Translations under genes and position numbers: made by a program
NCBI GenBank assembly: GCA_036373915.1
Contig: DASUUU010000137.1
Span: 1-64,000 of the forward strand
From: JASLBX01 sp036373915
GTDB lineage: Bacteria; Actinomycetota; Actinomycetes; Jiangellales; Jiangellaceae
Direction of reading: 5' to 3'
DNA: 64,000 bases
The notes under the pieces: model-generated
Told to the model about the DNA's origin: nothing
Seen by the model: only the letters and a program-made list of their open reading frames with translations
Databases searched by the model: none
In this document: positions 57,460 through 64,000 of the stretch, in pieces
How positions within the stretch are numbered: position 1 is the first letter of the stretch
Layout of the letters: every line of letters starts with the position of its first letter

Positions 57460-57804
57460 ATGATCGTATCGCTGGATGTTGTGGACGCCATGATCGGGCG
57501 CCCTGCGGAGGGCATTCCGGTCACACTTCGGCGCGACGGGGACGACAAGGAGATCAAGCTGCGCTCCCAGCTCACGGACCTCTCCGGTCGGGTGACCTGG
57601 CCGGAGCCGGGGGAACGGCGCGGCAAGTACCGGCTCGAAGTCGAACTGGACCGGTACTACGGAAGCCTGGGTGTTACGCCGTTCCAGTCGAGTGTGCACA
57701 TGGACTTCCGGGTCTTCCACCCGGACGAGATCGTCAGCCTCCTGTTGATCATCTCTCCGACATCGAACGTCACGTGCCGGCTGACGACAGACAACGGCTC
57801 GTGA
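57460..57804 (+). CDS. Transthyretin-like protein lacking HIU hydrolase residues
   Basis: 114 residues with AGGAG before the ATG. The start MIVSLDVVDAMIGRPAEGIP parallels hydroxyisourate hydrolase (THVLDTxxGxPAxxxPV), and TDLSGRVTW and RYYGSLGVTPFQSSVHMDFR follow the same fold. The catalytic His of HVLDT is replaced by Asp, and the C-terminal YRGS signature is replaced by DNGS, so 5-hydroxyisourate hydrolysis is unlikely. It lies 34 bases before the AfsR-like regulator and may be co-transcribed. A carrier or signalling use of the fold is inference. The preceding 149 bases (57311-57459) hold no feature I can name. Confidence 0.72.
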   Translation: MIVSLDVVDAMIGRPAEGIPVTLRRDGDDKEIKLRSQLTDLSGRVTWPEPGERRGKYRLEVELDRYYGSLGVTPFQSSVHMDFRVFHPDEIVSLLLIISPTSNVTCRLTTDNGS

Positions 57805-57838
57805 GAGCCCAGGAGTCTCCTCCAACTCGAGGCCGGCA

Positions 57839-60808
57839 TTGACCGACCTCGACTTTCGGCTGCTCGGGCCGCTCGGCGTGCTGGTGAGCGGCGAGCCGCG
57901 GCATGTCGGAGGGCCACGGCAGCAGATCGTCCTGACGACTTTGCTGCTGGAAGCAAACCGGGTCGTTCCACTCGAGCGGCTCATAGAGGCTGTATGGGGA
58001 GAGGATCCGCCCGCAACTGCACGGGCACAGATCCAGATGGCCGTGTGGCAGCTGCGCAGGCGGTTCGCTGAATGGACCGACGACGAGCTGATCGTGAGTT
58101 ACCCGGCCGGTTATGCGATCGAGGTGCCGGCCTCGTCGATGGACATGCTGCGGTTCGACCAGGCCGTGGCGGCGGGCCGGGAGGCCGTCCGGCGAGGAGA
58201 CGTTGCGGCAGCCGTGAAGATGTTGCGGGATGCGCTCGAGATGTGGCGAGGCTCGGCCGCAGCCGGAGTGCACAGCCGCGTGGTGGAGGCGGCCGTGCTA
58301 CGGCTTGACGAGCAGCGGTTGGGCGTCCTCGAGGAATGCCTGGACCTCGAGCTGCGGCTCGGACGGCACCACGAGGTGATCGGTGAGCTGAAGGAACTGG
58401 TCAGAGCACACCCACTCAGAGAGGGGATGCATGCGCACCTGATGCTCGCGCTGTATCGCGCCGGTCGACAGGCGGAGGCGCTGACCGCGTACCGCGAAGC
58501 TCACCGCGTGCTGACCGAGGAGTACGGGCTGGATCCGGGTGAGCAACTCGCCGCCCTCGAACGGGCGATCCTTACCAATGACCCCGCTCTGAACAAGTCC
58601 GACGCCGCGAGCGTCATGCATCCGGTTCCCCGGCAGCTGCCCGCCGCGGTATCGGACTTCGTGGGACGGGACGAGATCGCAGGTGAACTCTGCGACCGTT
58701 TGACGGACGCCTCGGGTGCACGCGGTCAAAGCGTTGAAGTGATCATCATCAGCGGTGCTGGGGGCGTCGGCAAGACGGCACTGGCACTGCATGTGGCACA
58801 TCAGGTCCGCGAGTCGTTTCCCGATGGGCAGCTCTACGCCCGCCTGCGCGGTGTCGATGGGCGTCCGGTACGTCCGAAACAGGTGCTCGAAGAGTTCTTG
58901 CGGTCGCTTGGAGTCAGCCCGACCGCGTTGCCGGAGGGGCTCGGTGAGTTGGCGGCCGAGTACCGCAGCAGGCTGTCCGGATCGCGGATCCTTGTCGTAC
59001 TCGACGATGTCGTGACGATCGACCAGATCGAGCCCCTCGTGCCCGGCGAAGCGGGATGTGCGGTGATCGCGACAAGCAGGCGGGCACTGGCAGGTGTGCC
59101 TGGCGCGCGGCGGATCGAGCTCGATGTGTTGGACCTCGAAGCGAGCCTGACGCTGCTGTCACGGGTAATCGGAGCCGACCGCGTCCACTCCGAACCGCAC
59201 GCCGCGCAGCGCCTGGCGGAGGCGTGTGCCCGACTGCCGCTGGCGCTGCGGATCGCTGCGTCGAAGCTGTCAGTGCGTCCGCACTGGACGATCGACCGGA
59301 TGCTGGACAGGCTGAGTGATGAACAGCGACTGCTGGACGAGTTGGCCCTCGAGGGCGTAGGCGTCCGGGCCAGTATCGCGTTCTCGTACCGGGAACTGTC
59401 CAAACCGGCGCAGCGCCTGCTGCTGCTGTCGAGCATGCTCGGTGCCACCGACTTCTCCGAGTGGGTGGCCGCCCCGCTGCTGGAGACCGACGTCGACGCC
59501 GGCGCCGACACCCTGCAAGAGCTCAGTGAGGCATCACTCGTCGTGATCGAGGCCACGGTCGGCGGGCAGCCGCGGTACCGCCTTCACGAGCTGGTGCGGA
59601 TCTTCGCCCAGGAGATGCTCGCCCGCGAAGTGCCGCTCGAAGAGCGAGTCGAGGCTCAGACTCGGTTGCTGCGAGCCTGGTTGTTCATGGCCAGGGAGGC
59701 CCATTCGCGCTCGTACGGCGGTGACTACAGTGTCTTGCACGCCGACTGCGATCTGTGGCCGCTTCCGGATTGGGTCGTAGTCGACATCATGAGCAAGCCC
59801 ATGGACTGGTTCGCTGCCGAAAGGGCCAACCTGGTGACAGCAGTTGAGCTGGCGGCTCAGCTTGACCAGCCGGACCTTTGCTGGGATTTGGCCATCACCT
59901 CGGCCACGCTATTCGAGGCGAGGGGTTATACCGACTCTTGGGCGCAAACTCATTCGATCGCACTCGAAGCCTGCCGCGCTGCCGGCAATCGACACGGCGA
60001 GGCGGCCATGTGGTACTCAAGCGGAGAGTTGGCTCTGTTCGAAGATCGGCACTCCGACGCCGAGGCTGACTACGCAGCCGCGCTCGAATACTTCGACGAG
60101 AACGGCGATATCCATGGCCGTGGCCTTACCCTCCGGAGCCTCGCGCTCATAGATCGGATCCAAGGTCGCCTGGATGCGGCGGTGAGGCGGTACAACGACG
60201 CGTTGCGGGATCTGCGAGCGGTTGGAGACCGGATTGGCGAAGTTCACGTCCTCGAGGGCATGGCACAAGTGCACCTGGACCGCGGGGAGCTTGACACCGC
60301 GGGACGCCGACTCAGCGAGGCGCTCGACATTTGCCTGGCGATCGGCGCAACTCGTCCGGAGGCCCAAGTGCGGCATCGCCTGGGATACCTCTATTTAGCG
60401 CAGGAGCGCTATTCCGAAGCGGAGCACGAGTTCAGCGCGGTGCGTTCGGCAACGGCAATGATCGGTGACCCAGTGGGAACGACCTATGCCCAACTGGGAA
60501 TGGGGCTGGTTCACCTCGCACGGGACGAGTGGGCGAGCGCGGAGAACGCTCTGCGTGACGCCAAAGCAGTGGCTGAAAGCTCTGGAGACCGACTTAGCCT
60601 CGGGCGGGTGTTGCTCGCACAGGCGGAGGTGGCGATCCAAGCGGGAGATCTCGCAGTAACAGCTGAGCTGGTCGACGAAGCCCGCTCCGTTTTCAGCGAT
60701 GCGAAGGCAGCCTTGTGGTTGGAGCGCACGGATCAACTCCAGAATCGGTTGCGGGCTGCGGAACAGCGGGCGGGGCGAACGATACGCCGGATAGTGGATC
60801 GAGAGTGA
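57839..60808 (+). CDS. AfsR-like SARP-NB-ARC-TPR transcriptional regulator
   Basis: 989 residues from a TTG with GAGG upstream. An OmpR-like winged helix is at about 4-95 (FRLLGPLGVLVSGEPRHVGG) and a bacterial transcriptional activation domain at about 98-245 (ALTAYREAHRVLTEEYGLDP is typical). The NB-ARC ATPase (about 270-560) has Walker A IISGAGGVGKTALALHVA and Walker B ILVVLDDVVT. TPR repeats occupy about 720-970. This is the domain order of Streptomyces AfsR, a pleiotropic activator of secondary metabolism and of the adjacent afsS gene. Here too a very short repeat-containing gene follows, 63 bases downstream. Confidence 0.9.
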   Translation: MTDLDFRLLGPLGVLVSGEPRHVGGPRQQIVLTTLLLEANRVVPLERLIEAVWGEDPPATARAQIQMAVWQLRRRFAEWTDDELIVSYPAGYAIEVPASSMDMLRFDQAVAAGREAVRRGDVAAAVKMLRDALEMWRGSAAAGVHSRVVEAAVLRLDEQRLGVLEECLDLELRLGRHHEVIGELKELVRAHPLREGMHAHLMLALYRAGRQAEALTAYREAHRVLTEEYGLDPGEQLAALERAILTNDPALNKSDAASVMHPVPRQLPAAVSDFVGRDEIAGELCDRLTDASGARGQSVEVIIISGAGGVGKTALALHVAHQVRESFPDGQLYARLRGVDGRPVRPKQVLEEFLRSLGVSPTALPEGLGELAAEYRSRLSGSRILVVLDDVVTIDQIEPLVPGEAGCAVIATSRRALAGVPGARRIELDVLDLEASLTLLSRVIGADRVHSEPHAAQRLAEACARLPLALRIAASKLSVRPHWTIDRMLDRLSDEQRLLDELALEGVGVRASIAFSYRELSKPAQRLLLLSSMLGATDFSEWVAAPLLETDVDAGADTLQELSEASLVVIEATVGGQPRYRLHELVRIFAQEMLAREVPLEERVEAQTRLLRAWLFMAREAHSRSYGGDYSVLHADCDLWPLPDWVVVDIMSKPMDWFAAERANLVTAVELAAQLDQPDLCWDLAITSATLFEARGYTDSWAQTHSIALEACRAAGNRHGEAAMWYSSGELALFEDRHSDAEADYAAALEYFDENGDIHGRGLTLRSLALIDRIQGRLDAAVRRYNDALRDLRAVGDRIGEVHVLEGMAQVHLDRGELDTAGRRLSEALDICLAIGATRPEAQVRHRLGYLYLAQERYSEAEHEFSAVRSATAMIGDPVGTTYAQLGMGLVHLARDEWASAENALRDAKAVAESSGDRLSLGRVLLAQAEVAIQAGDLAVTAELVDEARSVFSDAKAALWLERTDQLQNRLRAAEQRAGRTIRRIVDRE

Positions 60809-60871
60809 ACGGATAGTCGGTAGCTGAAATCTGTCACGAGATCGGGCATCCGCGACCTGGAAGGATCAGCT

Positions 60872-61030
60872 ATGACCCCCAACCGGCGCAGTACAGCGCT
60901 GGCGGCGTTCATCGTCGCGGCAGTTATCGGGTTGGCAGGAGCCGGAACTGCATCGGCCACCCACGAGTGGGACAGCGTGACGGACACCCACAAGTGGGAC
61001 AACGTTACTGAGACCCACAAGTGGGACTGA
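60872..61030 (+). CDS. Tiny secreted THxWD-repeat peptide
   Basis: 52 codons, ATG at 60872 with GGAAGGATC just upstream. Residues 1-29 form a clear signal peptide (basic NRRS, hydrophobic core, ATASA-like end GTASA). The predicted mature peptide is 23 residues: a nine-residue unit Thr-His-(Glu/Lys)-Trp-Asp-x-Val-Thr-(Asp/Glu) twice, then Thr-His-Lys-Trp-Asp at the C-terminus. The DNA repeats are imperfect, so the protein pattern looks maintained. No known family is recognised. It is directly downstream of the AfsR-like gene and followed by a strong hairpin. His/Trp/Asp spacing could bind metal, heme or a receptor. Confidence 0.72.
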   Translation: MTPNRRSTALAAFIVAAVIGLAGAGTASATHEWDSVTDTHKWDNVTETHKWD

Positions 61031-61056
61031 CCAGCTGATCTAGCCACCGCAGACTC

Positions 61057-61096
61057 AGGTGCCTTGCCCGCCACGGGCGGGGTGGGCAAGGCACCT
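61057..61096 (+). terminator. Strong hairpin after the repeat peptide gene
   Basis: AGGTGCCTTGCCC (61057-61069) pairs perfectly with GGGCAAGGCACCT (61084-61096) around a 14-base loop, 27 bases after the peptide stop codon. No T-run follows. Confidence 0.75.
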
Positions 61097-61126
61097 GGAC
61101 ACTCGAGGATCTTCCGGAGCCTCCCC

Positions 61127-61181
61127 AGGGGGACACCGGTGGCGCCGTCTCACCCGGCGGCGCCACCGTGCTGTCCCCTTT
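61127..61181. terminator. Second terminator hairpin with T-run
   Basis: GGGGACA and GGTGGCGCC on the left pair with GGCGCCACC and TGTCCCC on the right with a small internal bulge, followed by CTTT. It lies between the convergent peptide gene and HNH gene and can serve both strands. Confidence 0.7.
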
Positions 61182-61234
61182 CGTGTGTCAAGAGCTTCAC
61201 AGTGTCGGCGGCCAGCGCGCGTAACGCGGGCACT

Positions 61235-62947
61235 TCAAAACGGCGGATCGTCCGGCTGCTCGATATCACCAATCGGTTGGCCGTCCTCATTCGACCGATC
61301 ATCGTCCGGTGGGGGATCGGCGCTGGACTCGTCGACGGGCTGGCCGGCGACGGGGCCGACGATCTCGGGATCCACGTGATAGGTCAGCCCGGCCGGCGTG
61401 TTGATCACGAACTCGCCGGGTGATGGCTGCCGGACTCCGAATCCGTGGTGGGTCTTGTCGTAGTGATGTCGATCATGGAATGCGCCCAGGTTGGCGTGCG
61501 ACGTCGGACCGCCGGTCCCGTCCGGCTTGAACGGGACGGTGTGGTCGAGTTCGCATGCTTCGGCAGTCCAGATGCAGGTCGGGAACCGGCATGTCACGTC
61601 CCTCGCGATCACGTGCTCGGCCAGATGCCTTGGTGGGGCATATTTCGTCGTGCCGTAGTCGAGCACGGCGCCGGTGGTCGGGTCGGTCAGCACCCGCCGC
61701 CACGTGGCTTCGGCCGCTATCCGGCGCGCGACCACAGGATGGATCAAGCCATATCCGTGTAGCACCCCAGGTTCGTCATCGATGCCGATCAGTGTGGTGA
61801 ACGGCACCGTGAGATTCAATGTCGCCGCTCGGCCGTGCCGGCTGCCGAGCCGTTGGGCGGCGTTCGCGCAACCCTCAGCGCAGCAGCCCAGGTGGCCCAG
61901 ATGCAGCGCCGTCCACGCGACCCCGGCGAGCACGTCGAACCGAAGGGTCTCCAGCGACTCACCAGCATCGGGGTGTGCGGGCCCGCCACCTGCTGTGCCG
62001 GTTGCGGAGTCGGTCGTGGCTCTGGCCGCGGCGTCTCGCCGGGCTCGAGCAGCGGCGTCGACCGCGGTGAACAGCGCAGCCAGGTCTTCGATCGGCCCGA
62101 GCAACTGCATCTGAGCCATGCCGTCAGGTAGAACGAACGGCTTGTCGATCCGTCTGGTGGCGCGCGCGTTTCGCCTGCGTTGCTCAGCGTGCTCGGGGGC
62201 GCGGCGCAGCACCTCTCGCTTGACGTACGTCCGCAACGCCGGGCCGGTCTTGCGGTCGGCGACCCGTAACGCAGCCTGTTCTACGGCGGCCCGCTGCTCG
62301 GGCTGATCCGCCAGTGGTTCGGTTTCGTCACAGATGACGCGCGCCTGGTAGGCGTCGATCCTGCCCTCGTGGAGCGCGTCGAGCGTTGCGGGCAGCTCCC
62401 TAGCCAGTGCCTGGGCTTCGCGGACGCGCGCGTCGGCATATGCCGGTGTCCAGGACAGCGCCAGTGACACTTCAGAAGACGCGGCCTTCACCGCATCGTG
62501 CTCGTGCTGGCCACTGCACCTCGCGTACTCCGGCCTTGAGGCGAGCTCCGCCAGCGCTTCGGACATCAACGCCTCGTGATGCGCGATGAGCCGGGAGTGT
62601 GCTTGGGCCACCTCCACGACCGCGCCGGTCGGTAGATTACGTAGCGACTCTCGGGTCAGTTCGTAGGCTAGGTCGGGACCAGGCTGCAAGGTGCGCCACG
62701 CGGCGGATCGCCGCCATTCGAAGTAGCCCTCGTCCTCGGCGACGACTCGGGCATCGACATGCGGAAAGAGCGGTTCGCCACTGGAGGAGATCATCGCCTC
62801 GAGTCGCTGCGCCACCGCCACCGGGTCGGCCACCAGCGGCTCACCGTCCGGACCGAGCAGTCCACGACGCGGTTCCGGGGCGACCCACAGGCCGAGCCCA
62901 TCGGCGTTGTCGATGCCGAGTACTGCGCCGCCGGTTGGAGCTGCCAT
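61235..62947 (-). CDS. DUF222 / 13E12-type HNH endonuclease
   Basis: 570 residues. The DUF222 helical region (about 75-350) includes ALSWTPAYADARVREAQALA and LHEGRIDAYQARVICDET. The C-terminal HNH domain reads RDVTCRFPTCIWTAEACELD, then HTVPFKPDGTGGPTSHANLG and FHDRHHYDKTHHGF with the Cys pair, Asp-His and Asn. An acidic, Pro-rich tail follows. The family (13E12 repeats in mycobacteria) is widespread and its cellular target is unknown. TAGGCT six bases before the ATG, with a perfect LexA box just upstream, indicates SOS control. Confidence 0.92.
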   Translation of the reverse strand: MAAPTGGAVLGIDNADGLGLWVAPEPRRGLLGPDGEPLVADPVAVAQRLEAMISSSGEPLFPHVDARVVAEDEGYFEWRRSAAWRTLQPGPDLAYELTRESLRNLPTGAVVEVAQAHSRLIAHHEALMSEALAELASRPEYARCSGQHEHDAVKAASSEVSLALSWTPAYADARVREAQALARELPATLDALHEGRIDAYQARVICDETEPLADQPEQRAAVEQAALRVADRKTGPALRTYVKREVLRRAPEHAEQRRRNARATRRIDKPFVLPDGMAQMQLLGPIEDLAALFTAVDAAARARRDAAARATTDSATGTAGGGPAHPDAGESLETLRFDVLAGVAWTALHLGHLGCCAEGCANAAQRLGSRHGRAATLNLTVPFTTLIGIDDEPGVLHGYGLIHPVVARRIAAEATWRRVLTDPTTGAVLDYGTTKYAPPRHLAEHVIARDVTCRFPTCIWTAEACELDHTVPFKPDGTGGPTSHANLGAFHDRHHYDKTHHGFGVRQPSPGEFVINTPAGLTYHVDPEIVGPVAGQPVDESSADPPPDDDRSNEDGQPIGDIEQPDDPPF

Positions 62948-62960
62948 GTACGTAGCCTAG

Positions 62961-62976
62961 TCGAACATATGTTCGA
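62961..62976 (-). promoter_or_regulatory. LexA SOS box before HNH gene
   Basis: TCGAACATATGTTCGA is a perfect 16-bp palindrome that contains the actinobacterial SOS consensus CGAAC-N4-GTTCG. It sits 14 bases upstream of the leaderless HNH start, where LexA would block the promoter. The MFS gene ends 14 bases to its right. Confidence 0.88.
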
Positions 62977-62989
62977 GTCGCAAGTGGTG

Positions 62990-64000
62990 TCAGAGCATTT
63001 CTGGGTGATGCCTGCGAGCGCGAGCGGTGGTGATGAGGTACACGACGAGCAATGCGCCCGACAACGTGATCAGAGCCGGCCCCAGCGCGCCCGTGCCGAC
63101 GCGTTGGAGGAGGACTCCGACAGCCCCGGGAAGCACGGCGCCGCCAAGGCCGGCGGCACCCATCTGGACTCCGACGGTTCGATCGGCGTGATGGGCTCCG
63201 ACGCGTTCTGCGGTCGTCAGCGTGAGGAGGGGAAACACCGGGGCGGCGGCGAATCCGATGACGAGAAGACCGGTGACAGCGACCCCGCCGGGGGCCGGAA
63301 CTGCGACGAGCATCGCACCGGCCACAATGGCCGCCAGGCTGACCTGCAACACGCGGTGGCTGCCCAGTCGCTCGGCGACGATTCCCTGTATCACGCGACC
63401 GACGAAGAGGCTGGCCCAGTAGGCGGACACGCATACCCCGGCCAGCGTGCTGCCTAGGCCACGGCTCTGGGTGAGGAACAGGTACGCCCACAGGCCTACC
63501 GAGATCTCGACAGCGACATAGAGCGCGAAGGCCACCGCGCCGTACCACACCGCTGGATTCGCGAGCGTTTGCCGGATCGGGATGTTCGGTGGCGCCGGCA
63601 CCTCGGCGCCGACGACTGGTCGGTGTGCCGCCCAGCCGCGCGCGGTGAGCGCGAACGTCACTGCGAGCAGGGCTTGAGCGGCCGCGACGATTCCGTACCC
63701 CCAACGCCAGGACGCGTTGGCGGCGAGAACGGTGGTCATGACGAGCGGCCCGATCGCCATGCCGACTCCGAAGAATGCGTGCATCCAGTTCATATGCCGG
63801 GGCCCGAATGCAGCCGCGGCGTACGCATTGAGTCCAGAGTCGATGGCGCCTGAGCCGATGCCGACAAGCAGCGCCAGGCCGACGAGAACGGCGAGGACCG
63901 GTGCACCGGCATAGCCTGCGAGGCTCAGCGCCACCAGTGCCGTGCTGCCCGCGAGCAACCGCCCGATGCCGAGTCGCGCCAAGCTGAAGCCGGCCACCAC
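62990..64000 (-). CDS. MFS transporter, 5' part missing (window edge)
   Basis: The open frame enters from the right edge, so the N-terminus is missing. The visible 336 residues hold about ten membrane helices. GSGAIDSGLNAYAAAAFGPR and MNWMHAFFGVGMAIGPLVMT belong to the first half, VGRVIQGIVAERLGSHRVLQ is the mid-loop of the second half and GFAAAPVFPLLTLTTAERVG follows. The pattern resembles FucP/YfkF-like sugar or drug MFS carriers. Substrate not determinable. The 3' end lies 43 bases from the HNH gene start. Confidence 0.85.
   Translation of the reverse strand: MVAGFSLARLGIGRLLAGSTALVALSLAGYAGAPVLAVLVGLALLVGIGSGAIDSGLNAYAAAAFGPRHMNWMHAFFGVGMAIGPLVMTTVLAANASWRWGYGIVAAAQALLAVTFALTARGWAAHRPVVGAEVPAPPNIPIRQTLANPAVWYGAVAFALYVAVEISVGLWAYLFLTQSRGLGSTLAGVCVSAYWASLFVGRVIQGIVAERLGSHRVLQVSLAAIVAGAMLVAVPAPGGVAVTGLLVIGFAAAPVFPLLTLTTAERVGAHHADRTVGVQMGAAGLGGAVLPGAVGVLLQRVGTGALGPALITLSGALLVVYLITTARARRHHPEML

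Noticed and set aside
60733..61089. Leftward ORF with SHLWVSVT repeats opposite the small peptide gene
   Set aside because: It is the antisense of the THxWD repeats; the plus strand has a ribosome site, signal peptide and compact length, the minus frame has none.

Overview
This 64 kb window is chromosomal DNA of a high-GC actinobacterium. The genus cannot be fixed from sequence alone. The evidence for actinobacteria is a DUF3052 gene beside a bacterial type A RNase P RNA, the panB / glnA2-type / glnE neighbourhood also known in Mycobacterium, a glpD-TetR-flavoprotein trio arranged as in M. tuberculosis Rv2249c-Rv2251, a 13E12/DUF222 HNH gene behind a CGAAC-N4-GTTCG LexA box, AfsR/SARP- and LuxR-type STAND regulators, and many starts preceded by a TANNNT-like -10 box 6-7 bases upstream (probable leaderless mRNAs). 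No tRNA, CRISPR, IS or prophage was seen. The gene at each edge (1-325 and 62990-64000) is cut by the window.

Layout. 1-4624: a secreted protein, a class F-type sortase, a sulfide:quinone-oxidoreductase-like flavoprotein, a thioredoxin behind a CsoR/CstR-type operator, a DUF4389 protein and a PLP dehydratase. 4633-14797: two ABC-2 exporters, DUF305 and DUF6153 proteins, a thiol-redox operon (glutaredoxin-like, CcdA-like, redoxin, Met/His-rich secreted protein) facing a second CsoR/CstR-type operator, and a two-component system. 14944-18356: a tryptophanase and a three-gene membrane unit around a solitary cytochrome b. 18365-22163: the glpD/TetR/flavoprotein group. 22184-26054: two divergent secreted LVIVD-type proteins around a 0.5 kb AT-richer spacer.

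26140-30867 is a nitrogen-oxide module: YwiC-like protein, NirK-type copper nitrite reductase with an extra cupredoxin domain, a multi-TM protein, a hemerythrin and a Cys-containing HTH regulator, with two palindromic operator candidates. 30926-38001 looks like a hypoxia/redox stress group: two PPOX proteins, an AhpD-like protein, PEP synthase, a CBS-BON protein and a DevS/DosT-like kinase. Three promoters here carry DevR/DosR-like inverted repeats centred about 43 bases before the start codon. 38103-48250 is mostly housekeeping: a LysE exporter, methyltransferase, AraC regulator, rnpB, DUF3052, CbiX, Map, PanB, aquaporin and NadE.

48328-57310 holds a STAND regulator, a GlnA2-type glutamine synthetase, an amidotransferase, a CrcB-DUF190-CrcB fluoride unit and glnE. 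57460-61181 is the most intriguing stretch: a transthyretin-like protein lacking the usual catalytic motifs, an AfsR-type SARP-NB-ARC-TPR regulator and, directly downstream, a 52-residue secreted peptide whose predicted mature part is almost entirely a Thr-His-x-Trp-Asp repeat. This echoes the afsR-afsS arrangement with an unrelated peptide. The window ends with an SOS-boxed HNH protein and an MFS transporter.
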